Positions 16,381-25,100 of a stretch of 64,000 nt of DNA are shown here, piece after piece; the stretch's first letter is position 1; every line of letters starts with the position of its first letter. This DNA is from Ornithomonoglobus_A sp045612845 (GTDB lineage: Bacteria > Bacillota > Clostridia > UBA1381), in NCBI GenBank assembly GCA_045612845.1, contig JAZKZV010000012.1, positions 1-64,000 on the forward strand. The letters are read 5' to 3'. The position numbers and the translations under genes are program-made. The notes under the pieces are model-generated. The model saw only the letters and a program-made list of their open reading frames with translations. It was not told the origin of the DNA and did no database searches.

Positions 16381-16737
16381 TTATTCCATATTACAACAGG
16401 CTATTATATCTGAATCTGTATTAGCTACATTCTTTATTATAACAGCTCCTACATGGATTGGCAAGTTAATATTTAATTTATTTATCTCGCTCATACATTC
16501 AAATATTTTTTCTTTCGGAATAGGAATGCGCGTTTTTACGGGAATAACTTCTCCGTTAGAACAGATTGCAGTTGATGTAACCATTCTTACGGGGTGTGCA
16601 CATTCATCCTTTGCATATTTCTCACCTCTGACACATGTGTTTCCCTTTACATATTCTATTTCATTATTATCATTAAAACCGACTTCTATCTTGCACCCCA
16701 TAGGGCATACAATGCATGTAAGTTCACGTGATTTCAT
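16381..16737 (-). CDS. DUF1667 cysteine-motif protein of the anaerobic G3P dehydrogenase operon
   Basis: A 118-aa protein with an N-terminal cysteine set C8-x2-C11-x3-C15 plus C35 (CIVCPMGC ... GNTCVRG), suited to binding an iron-sulfur cluster or a metal. The family (DUF1667) is regularly found after the two flavoproteins of anaerobic glycerol-3-phosphate oxidation in Clostridia. Here it starts 4 bp after the upstream flavoprotein, with its GGAGG inside that gene. It may act as the electron-transfer small subunit in place of GlpC. That role is inferred from context only. Confidence 0.85.
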   Translation of the reverse strand: MKSRELTCIVCPMGCKIEVGFNDNNEIEYVKGNTCVRGEKYAKDECAHPVRMVTSTAICSNGEVIPVKTRIPIPKEKIFECMSEINKLNINLPIHVGAVIIKNVANTDSDIIACCNME

Positions 16738-16741
16738 ATGT

Positions 16742-17986
16742 TTAATCCTCCAATCCTATTGTTATATATTCGCAATGGTTGATTTTTTCTTTGTCAATTA
16801 CAATGCTCTCCATACAACCCGGAACAAGGGAAAGCTTTTTTGCTGAAGATATAATATTACCTGAATTATCGCGTATGACAAGTTTTTTGTTCTTATAGAC
16901 ATTGGAAACTCTGAAAAATAACTTTGTCTTTTCGTCGCTAAGCCCTCTTGAAATATTTTGGGGCACAGTGTATCTTACTAAACCATCGGTTTTAACGGAT
17001 ACATTCTCGCTTGAGAATAATTCATCCTTAATATAGTGTGCTGCAGCAGTTCCGGCTATTTCGCCCTCGTCGGAAACAAAATCTACCAGGTCGTGAACAT
17101 GAAGAACATTTCCGCAGGCAAACACGCCCTTTACAGATGTTTGACGATTTTCGTCAACCTCTGCACCCTTTGTGATTGGACTGATTTCTATTCCGGCATT
17201 TGAGGTTAATTCATTTTCAGGAATAAGTCCTACAGAAAGCAGAAGTGTATCACATTCGATATATTTTTCTGTCCCCTCAACAGGCCTCATTTTTTCATCA
17301 ACCTTGGCTATTGTTATGCCCTCAAGACGCTCTTTGCCATGAATATTAACAACTGTATGGCTTAAAAGTAACGGAATATCAAAATCATTTAAACATTGTT
17401 CTATATTTCTTGCAAGACCACCAGAGTAGGGCATTATCTCACATACAGCATGGACTTTGGCACCCTCTAAGGTCATTCTTCGTGCCATAATAAGACCAAT
17501 ATCACCCGAGCCTAATATTACAACATTTTTGCCGGGCATATATCCTTTCATATTAACAAACTTCTGTGCTGTACCAGCACTGTATATTCCTGACGGACGA
17601 CTACCGGCAATATTTAGTGCACCCTTTGGTCTTTCGCGACATCCCATTGCTAATATAATTGCTTTTGCCTGTATTTCAAAAATCCCATCTTCCTCGTTTG
17701 TTGCAGTAATAACCTTATCTTTGGAAATGTTGAGTACCATGGTATTTAACTTAAAGGGTATATTTAGCTCGCGTACCTGTTCTTCGTATCGGAGTGCGTA
17801 TTCAGGGCCTGTCAGCTCTTCGTTGAATTTATGCAGACCAAATCCGTTATGTATACACTGCTGCAAAATTCCGCCAAGCTTTTTATCTCTCTCTAAAATA
17901 AGTATATCTCTTATACCATTTTTATGTGCTGCAATCGCGGCACTCATTCCGGCAGGGCCACCGCCTATTATAACTAAATCAATCAT
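16742..17986 (-). CDS. FAD-dependent NAD(P)-disulfide-type oxidoreductase (GlpB-like partner)
   Basis: A 414-aa flavoprotein. The N-terminal FAD-binding GGGPAG (8-13) is followed by a CIHNGFG segment, then the second Rossmann site VILGSGDIGLIMARR for NAD(P)H and the ACGNV FAD motif (about 290-294). It resembles the oxidoreductases that sit between GlpA-type dehydrogenase and DUF1667 in clostridial operons. It probably passes electrons from glycerol-3-phosphate oxidation to NAD or another carrier. The gene lies 39 bp after the GlpA-like gene on the same transcript. Confidence 0.85.
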   Translation of the reverse strand: MIDLVIIGGGPAGMSAAIAAHKNGIRDILILERDKKLGGILQQCIHNGFGLHKFNEELTGPEYALRYEEQVRELNIPFKLNTMVLNISKDKVITATNEEDGIFEIQAKAIILAMGCRERPKGALNIAGSRPSGIYSAGTAQKFVNMKGYMPGKNVVILGSGDIGLIMARRMTLEGAKVHAVCEIMPYSGGLARNIEQCLNDFDIPLLLSHTVVNIHGKERLEGITIAKVDEKMRPVEGTEKYIECDTLLLSVGLIPENELTSNAGIEISPITKGAEVDENRQTSVKGVFACGNVLHVHDLVDFVSDEGEIAGTAAAHYIKDELFSSENVSVKTDGLVRYTVPQNISRGLSDEKTKLFFRVSNVYKNKKLVIRDNSGNIISSAKKLSLVPGCMESIVIDKEKINHCEYITIGLED

Positions 17987-18025
17987 TTTTATAACTGTTC
18001 CTTTCTGTGTTAAGTCTTAAACAAA

Positions 18026-19471
18026 TTATTCAGACTTTCCATTTTCCTTTGTTTTGCCAATGTTAATAACGGAATTTCCACCAAATTTTGTAACATTCTC
18101 ATACGGAATGCCAAGCTCGCGTGATAATATCTCAACTATGTATGGCGAACAGAATCCGCCCTGACATCTGCCCATTTGTGCGCGTGTTCTTCGCTTTACT
18201 CCGTCCATATCAAGAGGCTTTGGGTTCTGGTTGATTGCATACACAATTTCGCCCTCGGTTATAGTTTCGCAACGACATATTATTTTACCGTATCGTCTGT
18301 CCTGTGCAATAACCTTATTCTTATCCTCAACAGATAGTTCCGAGAAGAAATGTGGGGATTTTCTGTATGGGTTGAAATTATCCTTTTCTGTAAGTTCAAG
18401 ACCCATTTCTGAAAGTATATCCTTAACATATAATGCAATAGCGGGTGATGAAGAAAGACCCGGTGATTCAATTCCCGCAACATTTACAAATGTATCATTT
18501 GCCTTTTCTATTATAAAATCACCTGTATCTCCAACAGCTCTTAAACCGCAAAATGATGTTATTGACTTATTGAATGCAATAGTTGGTATGTTTTCGCGTG
18601 CCTCTCTCATTATCTGATTAAAGCCTGATGCAGTTGTATCCTTGTTGTCTTTATCATCTATATCAACAGAAGTTGGGCCTGCAAGCAGATTGTTGTCAAC
18701 AGTGGGGGACACTAAAATGCCTTTACCCATTTTGCTTGGTGTGCGGAATATTGTGTGTGAAACAATATCACCGTCATCCCTGTCCATAAGAATATACTCA
18801 CCGCGTCGTGGATGTATCTTAAATGAGTTATCACCAATCATTGCCGCAATTTTATCTGAATATACGCCTGCAGCATTTATAATGTATCGGGAATTTATTA
18901 TCTGTTCGTTTTTGGATTTAAGAGTATATACCTTATCTGAGTAATCTATTGATGATACTTCGAAATTACGTATAAGCTCTGCGCCATTATCCATGGCGTT
19001 GCCTATCGCCGCAATAGTTAATTCATAGGGACACACAATGGCACTTGTTGGTGCATATAGTGCACACACAACATCCTTCGAAATGTTAGGTTCGATTTTT
19101 TGTATTTCTTTACCCTCAAGAATTTTCAAGTCCTTAACACCGTTTTTTTCGCCACGTGCTAAAAGTCCCTGTATGCATTCCTTATCCTCATCATTAAAAC
19201 CTATAACGAGAGCACCGTTCTTCTTGTATTTTACGTTAAGCTCGTTTGCAATACTCTCCATCATCTCGGAACCCAATACATTGAGTCTGGCTTTTAGCGA
19301 ACCGCATTTTGCGTCAAAGCCCGCGTGGATTATTGCAGAGTTTGCTTTTGTTGCACCTTCTGCAACGTCATTTTCCTTTTCGACAATGCATATTTTTACG
19401 TTGTATCTGGAAAGTTCACGTGCAATCATTCCACCTACTATACCTGCACCTATAATTACAACATCATACAT
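18026..19471 (-). CDS. glpA: Anaerobic glycerol-3-phosphate dehydrogenase-type flavoprotein (GlpA-like) with BFD-like Fe-S domain
   Basis: This enzyme likely oxidises sn-glycerol-3-phosphate to dihydroxyacetone phosphate. The DAO-family FAD domain (about 1-360) starts with VVIIGAGIVGGMIARELS. The C-terminal domain (about 385-460) has the BFD-like [2Fe-2S] cysteines CRCETITEGE and GRCQGGFCSP. The 481-aa length fits the clostridial GlpA-like group, which lacks the GlpC fusion. It is the first gene of the operon glpA - flavoprotein - DUF1667 - glpP, behind AGAAAGGA. A leader terminator precedes it. L-2-hydroxyglutarate-type substrates are an alternative, but glpP in the operon argues for glycerol-3-phosphate. 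Confidence 0.88.
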   Translation of the reverse strand: MYDVVIIGAGIVGGMIARELSRYNVKICIVEKENDVAEGATKANSAIIHAGFDAKCGSLKARLNVLGSEMMESIANELNVKYKKNGALVIGFNDEDKECIQGLLARGEKNGVKDLKILEGKEIQKIEPNISKDVVCALYAPTSAIVCPYELTIAAIGNAMDNGAELIRNFEVSSIDYSDKVYTLKSKNEQIINSRYIINAAGVYSDKIAAMIGDNSFKIHPRRGEYILMDRDDGDIVSHTIFRTPSKMGKGILVSPTVDNNLLAGPTSVDIDDKDNKDTTASGFNQIMREARENIPTIAFNKSITSFCGLRAVGDTGDFIIEKANDTFVNVAGIESPGLSSSPAIALYVKDILSEMGLELTEKDNFNPYRKSPHFFSELSVEDKNKVIAQDRRYGKIICRCETITEGEIVYAINQNPKPLDMDGVKRRTRAQMGRCQGGFCSPYIVEILSRELGIPYENVTKFGGNSVINIGKTKENGKSE

Positions 19472-19491
19472 ATTTATTATCCTTTCTTTTT

Positions 19492-19549
19492 TTAAAAATA
19501 AAAAAGACGCACCAAAACAAACTTACGCATAGTTTGTTTTGATACGTCT
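19492..19549 (-). promoter_or_regulatory. Leader terminator/antiterminator of the glp operon, likely GlpP target
   Basis: Between promoter and glpA, the minus strand forms a long hairpin. The stem is AGACG-x4-AAAACAAAC paired with GTTTGTTTTG-x3-CGTCT around TATGCGTAA, directly followed by TTTTTTATTTTT. An intrinsic terminator placed before the first gene of an operon that encodes GlpP is what GlpP-controlled attenuation looks like in B. subtilis. Confidence 0.8.
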
Positions 19550-19570
19550 CCAAATCTCTGTATCAATAGT

Positions 19571-19600
19571 ATTATACACCCAATACCTATAGAAAGTCAA
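19571..19600 (-). promoter_or_regulatory. glp operon promoter
   Basis: Minus-strand TTGACT (19595-19600), an 18-bp spacer and TATAAT (19571-19576). The predicted start near 19564 gives a leader of about 95 nt that contains the terminator hairpin. Confidence 0.8.
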
Positions 19601-19625
19601 TATTATTTTAATAAATTTTTAGAAT

Positions 19626-20552
19626 TTAATCAAACATTTGTGTAGAAAGATATCTCTCGCCGCCATCGGGTAAAAGTGCAACGATAACTTTACCTTGGTT
19701 TTCGGCTCTTTTGGCAATTTCTGTTGCGGCATACATTGCTGCCCCAGAAGAAATTCCGACAAGAATACCTTCCTTATGAGCAAGAGCCTTGCTTGTACTA
19801 AAAGCCTCATTAGTCTTTACGGTAAATATTTCGTCATATATATTTGTATTTAAAATAGCTGGTACAAAGTTTGCACCTATACCTTGAATTTGATGTGGTC
19901 CTGATACACCCTCAGATAAAAGGGGAGAGTCATATGGCTCTACCGCAATAATTTTTATATTGGGATTTTTCTCTTTTAAATATTCACCTATGCCTGTGAT
20001 AGTTCCGCCTGTACCGATTCCCGCGACAAAGATATCAACTTTTCCGTCAGTGTCCTGCCATATTTCGGGGCCTGTAGTTTTTTTGTGAGACAGTGGATTT
20101 GCTAAATTCTCGAATTGTCCGGCAATAAAGCTGTCAGGTGTTCGTAAGGCTAATTCGTTTGCTTTTTCTATTGCCCCCATCATACCCTTTGCACCATCTG
20201 TTAAAACAATTTGTGCCCCGTATGCCTTTAGCAGATTTCTTCTTTCAACACTCATTGTTTCGGGCATTGTGAGAATAACCTTATACCCCCTGGAAGCGCC
20301 TACTGCAGCAAGACCGATACCCGTATTGCCGCTTGTGGGCTCAATTATAACTGAACCAGGTTTTAATATGCCTTTTTCTTCGGCATCATCTATCATCTGT
20401 GCGGCAACTCTGTCCTTGACAGAGCCTGCAGGATTAAAATATTCTAATTTTGCTAATATAGGTGTGGAAAGATTCTCGCTATTGCTGTAATTTGCCAACT
20501 CAACAAGCGGGGTTTTGCCCACTAAATCGCTAATTGATTTATAAATTTTCAT
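19626..20552 (-). CDS. cysK: Cysteine synthase (O-acetylserine sulfhydrylase)
   Basis: A PLP enzyme that makes cysteine from O-acetylserine and sulfide. The 308-aa fold-type II protein has the PLP-lysine K46 in NPAGSVKDR, the substrate loop PTSGNTGIG (about 72-80) and the phosphate-binding GIGTGGTITG (about 178-187). These are all standard for CysK. The start is supported by GAGGGA upstream, and it has its own strong promoter. It lies between the glp operon and a divergent capD-like gene and is apparently monocistronic. No clear hairpin follows it. Confidence 0.96.
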   Translation of the reverse strand: MKIYKSISDLVGKTPLVELANYSNSENLSTPILAKLEYFNPAGSVKDRVAAQMIDDAEEKGILKPGSVIIEPTSGNTGIGLAAVGASRGYKVILTMPETMSVERRNLLKAYGAQIVLTDGAKGMMGAIEKANELALRTPDSFIAGQFENLANPLSHKKTTGPEIWQDTDGKVDIFVAGIGTGGTITGIGEYLKEKNPNIKIIAVEPYDSPLLSEGVSGPHQIQGIGANFVPAILNTNIYDEIFTVKTNEAFSTSKALAHKEGILVGISSGAAMYAATEIAKRAENQGKVIVALLPDGGERYLSTQMFD

Positions 20553-20585
20553 AATAATTCCCTCGTGTTAAATAAATCTGTATAC

Positions 20586-20614
20586 ATTATAGCATTATAA
20601 AAAATCTTTGTCAA
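20586..20614 (-). promoter_or_regulatory. cysK promoter
   Basis: Minus-strand TTGACA (20609-20614), a 17-bp spacer and TATAAT (20586-20591). Confidence 0.88.
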
Positions 20615-20706
20615 TTATAAAAGATTGTCATTCCTGTAAATTTTATAAATAGATTATCATAATCGTTTGGATTTTGTCAGTATTTACGGGAAAAAGAAAA
20701 TAATAC

Positions 20707-20735
20707 TTGATTTGTATGACAAAATGTGGTATACT
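20707..20735 (+). promoter_or_regulatory. Promoter of the CapD-like gene
   Basis: TTGATT (20707-20712), a 17-bp spacer and TATACT (20730-20735). Confidence 0.7.
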
Positions 20736-20805
20736 AAATATATATGAAAAATTGATTCGGAAAATTAAATATTTCTATTATATATGGGAGGTGCATATAA
20801 AAGAT

Positions 20806-22689
20806 ATGCAAAATACTAATGTTGGTAAAAACATAAACACCAAAGTTAAAAAATATCCCACTATACGAAACAGACACTTTATTATGCTGGACATCCTTAT
20901 AGTTGTTTTATCATATGTAGTATCTGTTTTTCTTGTTTACGATAAGTCGAGCTTTATTGATACTATTTTAAAGGGTCAGGCAACAATTTTGTTCTCGCTT
21001 GTTGTATTTATTGCAGTTATGATAATATTTGGAATATACACCGTGTTGTGGATTCATGCAGGAACAAAGGACTACATAAGGATAATAAAAGCATGTATTA
21101 TTTCGGATGTTATTCTTGCATGTGTGGGAGCTTTTGTTTTTAAAGAGATTAGCATAAGAGTTGAGTTTTTTGCGCTTATACTGGCAAATATATGCTTTCT
21201 GATGGTACGTATGTTTGCAAGGGGAGTTTATGACCTTTCGCATCATAATATAAGCTCCGGTGATTCCTCAAAAAAGAGATTACTCATAGTTGGTGCGGGT
21301 AATGCCGCAACAATTATGCTTAAGGACCTGACGCGTAACAGAAATCTTAACTATAACGTTGTTGGGTTTGTTGATGATGATGAGAAAAAAAGAAATGCAA
21401 GCATTAACGGTGTCCGCGTGCTTGGTAACAGACACAGTATAAGACGTATTGCGGTCGAAAAAAATATTGATGAAATACTGATAGCCATGCCATCTGCATC
21501 GCCGGTTGATATAAAGAGAATAATCGAAATTTGTAACAATACCAAGTGCAAAGTAAAGATTATGCCGAGTGTAGATCAGAGTATTGGTAATCCCAACGTT
21601 AAAAACTCAATAAGAGACGTCGAAATTGAGGACTTGCTTGCAAGAGATCCAATCAAGCTTGATAATACAGAAATAAGCAGTTACATAGAAGATAAGACAA
21701 TACTTGTAACAGGAGGCGGCGGCTCAATAGGCTCAGAGCTGTGTCGTCAGATTATGAAGTATAATCCCAAAAAGCTTGTTGTTCTGGATATATACGAAAA
21801 TAATGCGTATGATTTACAAATGGAACTTAACAGAAAATATCCCGACAATAAGCCGGAAGTGGTTATTTCATCTGTAAGAGATTATGACAGACTCGAAATG
21901 GTATTTGAAAAATTCAAGCCATATATTGTTTTTCATACTGCAGCACATAAACATGTGCCATTAATGGAGGATAGCCCCGGAGAAGCAATAAAGAATAATG
22001 TGTTCGGAACGCTTAATGTTGCAAAATGCGCAGATAAATACAGTGTAAAGAGATTTGTTATGATTTCTACCGATAAAGCGGTTAATCCTACAAATGTTAT
22101 GGGTGCAACAAAACGTATCTGCGAAATGATTATTCAGATGATGCAGACTAAGAGTAATACAGAATTTGTGGCAGTACGTTTTGGTAATGTGTTAGGCTCA
22201 AACGGAAGTGTTATACCGCTGTTTAAAAAACAGATTGCACAGGGTGGACCGGTTACTGTAACCGATAAGAGAATAACAAGATACTTTATGACAATACCCG
22301 AAGCGGCTCAGCTTGTTTTACAGGCAGCAAGCTATGCAAAGGGCGGAGAAATATTCGTGCTTGATATGGGTCAGCCTGTAAAGATATATGATTTGGCTAA
22401 AAATCTTATAAAGCTTTCAGGTTACACACCAAATGTTGATATGCATATTGAAGTTTGTGGCTTACGTCCCGGCGAAAAGCTTTACGAGGAGCTTTTAATG
22501 GATGAAGAAGGTCTTACCAATACTGAACATAAAAAGATATTTATAGGAAAGCCAATAGATATTAACAGTGATAAGTTTAATTATATGCTCCAAAAGTTGA
22601 AGGATGCAGCACAAAGTGATGATACAGAACTTATAAAAGATGTAGTATCCGAGGTTGTTCCTACATATGTACGAAAGAAAAACGAGTAA
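20806..22689 (+). CDS. Membrane nucleotide-sugar 4,6-dehydratase (CapD/PglF/WbpM family)
   Basis: This enzyme probably converts UDP-GlcNAc to a 4-keto-6-deoxy sugar for surface glycans. Four N-terminal membrane helices (about 20-130) are followed by a CoA-binding-like Rossmann module with VGAGNAA (about 165) and the catalytic SDR domain with VTGGGGSIGSELC (about 300). The active-site stretch STDKAVNPTNVMGATKR replaces the usual YxxxK, as expected in this family. It has 627 aa from ATG 20806, which I prefer although the GGGAGG lies 14 nt upstream, longer than usual. No earlier in-frame start fits better. It is monocistronic and far from other glycan genes. Confidence 0.92.
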   Translation: MQNTNVGKNINTKVKKYPTIRNRHFIMLDILIVVLSYVVSVFLVYDKSSFIDTILKGQATILFSLVVFIAVMIIFGIYTVLWIHAGTKDYIRIIKACIISDVILACVGAFVFKEISIRVEFFALILANICFLMVRMFARGVYDLSHHNISSGDSSKKRLLIVGAGNAATIMLKDLTRNRNLNYNVVGFVDDDEKKRNASINGVRVLGNRHSIRRIAVEKNIDEILIAMPSASPVDIKRIIEICNNTKCKVKIMPSVDQSIGNPNVKNSIRDVEIEDLLARDPIKLDNTEISSYIEDKTILVTGGGGSIGSELCRQIMKYNPKKLVVLDIYENNAYDLQMELNRKYPDNKPEVVISSVRDYDRLEMVFEKFKPYIVFHTAAHKHVPLMEDSPGEAIKNNVFGTLNVAKCADKYSVKRFVMISTDKAVNPTNVMGATKRICEMIIQMMQTKSNTEFVAVRFGNVLGSNGSVIPLFKKQIAQGGPVTVTDKRITRYFMTIPEAAQLVLQAASYAKGGEIFVLDMGQPVKIYDLAKNLIKLSGYTPNVDMHIEVCGLRPGEKLYEELLMDEEGLTNTEHKKIFIGKPIDINSDKFNYMLQKLKDAAQSDDTELIKDVVSEVVPTYVRKKNE

Positions 22690-22690
22690 C

Positions 22691-22718
22691 AAAGAAAGCA
22701 CCATAAGGTGCTTTCTTT
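22691..22718. terminator. Shared terminator of the CapD-like gene and lon
   Basis: A 12-bp perfect stem (AAAGAAAGCACC/GGTGCTTTCTTT) with loop ATAA between two convergent genes. The A-rich and T-rich arms would work in both directions. Confidence 0.8.
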
Positions 22719-22723
22719 GTTGA

Positions 22724-25036
22724 TTATTTAACTAATGCAAGTTCGATAACTTCACACATATCAGTTACAGGAATAAAGTTAATTTTCTCGCGGATTTCTT
22801 CGGGAACATCATCAATATCGGCACTGTTATCGTATGGGATAATAACAGTTTTTATCCCTGCGCGGTATGCTGCCATTGACTTCTCCTTAAGTCCGCCAAT
22901 TGGTAGAACTCTGCCTCTTAGTGTTATCTCGCCCGTCATTGCCACGTCATTTCTGACTGCTTTTTTTGAGAGGGCAGAAACAAGTGCAGTTGCCATTGTT
23001 ATACCCGCAGATGGACCGTCTTTGGGAACTGCACCCTCAGGTACGTGTATATGTATATCTTTTGTTTTGTAGAACTTATCTTCTATGCCGAGCTTTTTGC
23101 AGTTTGCTCTTATGTAGCTTATAGCCGCCTTTGCGGATTCCTGCATAACATCACCAAGCTTGCCTGTAAGCTCAATTTTACCGCTGCCTGCCATTATATT
23201 TACCTCGATAGATAATGTATCGCCTCCTACAGCTGTCCACGCAAGTCCACGTACAACGCCTATATCAGGTTTTTTGTTCATCATATCAAAATGGAAACGT
23301 CTCTTTCCAAGATGTTGTTCGAGGTTTTTTGCGTTTATCTTTAATGACTTGTTATTCTCCAAAACACTTATTGCTGCTTTTCTTGCAAGTGTATCGAGTT
23401 GCTGTTCGAGCTTTCTTACACCTGCCTCACGTGTGTAGTATGAAATTATATCATTTATGGCTTTGTCATTTATGCCGAACTGTTTTTTTGTAAGTCCGTT
23501 CTTGGTAAGTGTCTTGTCTATGAGATAATTTTTTGCAATATGGAATTTCTCGGTTGCGGTATAACCGTCAAGTTCTATAATTTCCATTCTGTCGCGAAGC
23601 GGTCCGCTTATAGTTTCTAAACTGTTTGCAGTTGTTATAAACAGAACTTGCGATAAGTCGAACGGAACTTCTATGTAGTGGTCGCGGAATACATTGTTTT
23701 GCTCATAATCAAGAACCTCTAACAATGCCGCTGATGGGTCGCCTTTGTAGTCAGCGCCCATTTTATCAATTTCATCAAGTAAAATAAGCGGATTTTTTGT
23801 TTTTGCCTCGGAAACAGCAGACATAATACGTCCTTCCATTGCACCTATATATGTTTTTCTGTGTCCTCTTATATCCGACTCGTCGTGTATGCCGCCAAGC
23901 GATATTCTCACGAAATTTCTGTTAAGTGCCCTTGCAACAGACTTTGCTACGGAGGTTTTACCAACTCCGGGAGGACCGCAAAGGCATATTATTGAGCTGT
24001 TTTTGCCTTTTGTAAGCTGACGTATGCACAGATATTCTAAAACTCTTTCTTTTACTTTTTCAAGACCATAGTGGTCGTTGTCCAGTATTTCTCTTGCGTG
24101 TGCAATATCAGTAATTTCATCGGACATACTTTTCCATGGCAAACTAAGAACAGTTTCGAGATAATTCCTTAGCACGGAGCTCTCGGGTGAGGAGGGTGCC
24201 ATTCTTGAATATCTTGCCACGTCTTTTAAAAGCTTTTCTTTTGATGTTTCGTTTTCAATAAGCTCCTCAATTTTGCTTTTAAATTCTGCTATATCATCAT
24301 CTATATTTTCCTTGTCGCCAAGCTCCTCGTGTATAACTTTTAATTGCTCGCGTAGATAATATTCACGTTGATTTTTGTCTATACTTTTTTTGACTTTATT
24401 CTCAATTTCCCGCTCGCAGCTATTGACCTTAATTAAATCCTCGAGGGCGATTATAATGAGCTCTGCTCTTATGGCAAGGTCTGCTTCCTCAAGCAACTGT
24501 TGCTTTATATTAAAGTCAGTATCAATTTCTGTTGAAATGAGGTTTGTTATATCAGATAATGAGCTTTGCGTCATTATATTTGCATAACGTTCAACTGTAC
24601 CTTGCATATTCTCTGAGAAATATTGCTCGTATGAACTCTTTATTCGTCTTACATATGCGCTTTGCATATATCTGTCCCCGTCAAAAAACTCATCAAAATC
24701 AAGAGCCTGTGCTTCTATATACGGACTTTTTGAAATTATTTCGCCTAAATATGCGCGTCTTATACCCTTTACAGCAACTCTTATAAGGTTGCCCGGTTTA
24801 TTCATAACCTGTTTTATTACTGCAACAGTTCCGACTTTGCATAGATTGTCAGTGTTTACTTCTTCACTCTCAGCATCTGTTTGTGAAACTATAAAAACCT
24901 CTGTCTCGTTTTCTGATGATGCCTGTAAAGCCTTAACTGAAATTTCTCTTCCTATATCAAAATTTATGGTTGTATTGGGAAACAAAACAATTCCTCGTAC
25001 TGCCAGAAGAGGCAACACGACTGTATTTGTACTCAT
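22724..25036 (-). CDS. lon: ATP-dependent protease Lon (LonA)
   Basis: A cytoplasmic AAA+ protease degrading misfolded and regulatory proteins. Domains in order: N-terminal LON substrate-binding domain (about 5-200), coiled coil, AAA+ module with Walker A GPPGVGKT (about 350-357) and Walker B LILLDEIDKM, and a C-terminal S16 protease with the catalytic serine in PKDGPSAGITM and the lysine in GGLKEKSMAA. At 770 aa it is full length. It lies 64 bp downstream of a lonB-like gene and has its own promoter overlapping the end of that gene. The lonB-lonA order is the same as in B. subtilis. Confidence 0.97.
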   Translation of the reverse strand: MSTNTVVLPLLAVRGIVLFPNTTINFDIGREISVKALQASSENETEVFIVSQTDAESEEVNTDNLCKVGTVAVIKQVMNKPGNLIRVAVKGIRRAYLGEIISKSPYIEAQALDFDEFFDGDRYMQSAYVRRIKSSYEQYFSENMQGTVERYANIMTQSSLSDITNLISTEIDTDFNIKQQLLEEADLAIRAELIIIALEDLIKVNSCEREIENKVKKSIDKNQREYYLREQLKVIHEELGDKENIDDDIAEFKSKIEELIENETSKEKLLKDVARYSRMAPSSPESSVLRNYLETVLSLPWKSMSDEITDIAHAREILDNDHYGLEKVKERVLEYLCIRQLTKGKNSSIICLCGPPGVGKTSVAKSVARALNRNFVRISLGGIHDESDIRGHRKTYIGAMEGRIMSAVSEAKTKNPLILLDEIDKMGADYKGDPSAALLEVLDYEQNNVFRDHYIEVPFDLSQVLFITTANSLETISGPLRDRMEIIELDGYTATEKFHIAKNYLIDKTLTKNGLTKKQFGINDKAINDIISYYTREAGVRKLEQQLDTLARKAAISVLENNKSLKINAKNLEQHLGKRRFHFDMMNKKPDIGVVRGLAWTAVGGDTLSIEVNIMAGSGKIELTGKLGDVMQESAKAAISYIRANCKKLGIEDKFYKTKDIHIHVPEGAVPKDGPSAGITMATALVSALSKKAVRNDVAMTGEITLRGRVLPIGGLKEKSMAAYRAGIKTVIIPYDNSADIDDVPEEIREKINFIPVTDMCEVIELALVK

Positions 25037-25071
25037 AGTTTAATCTTCCTCTCATAATTTACATCCTATAC

Positions 25072-25100
25072 ATTCTACCACATTATTTGATATATTTCAA
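25072..25100 (-). promoter_or_regulatory. lon promoter
   Basis: Minus-strand TTGAAA (25095-25100), a 17-bp spacer and TAGAAT (25072-25077), immediately after the lonB-like stop codon. Confidence 0.75.
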
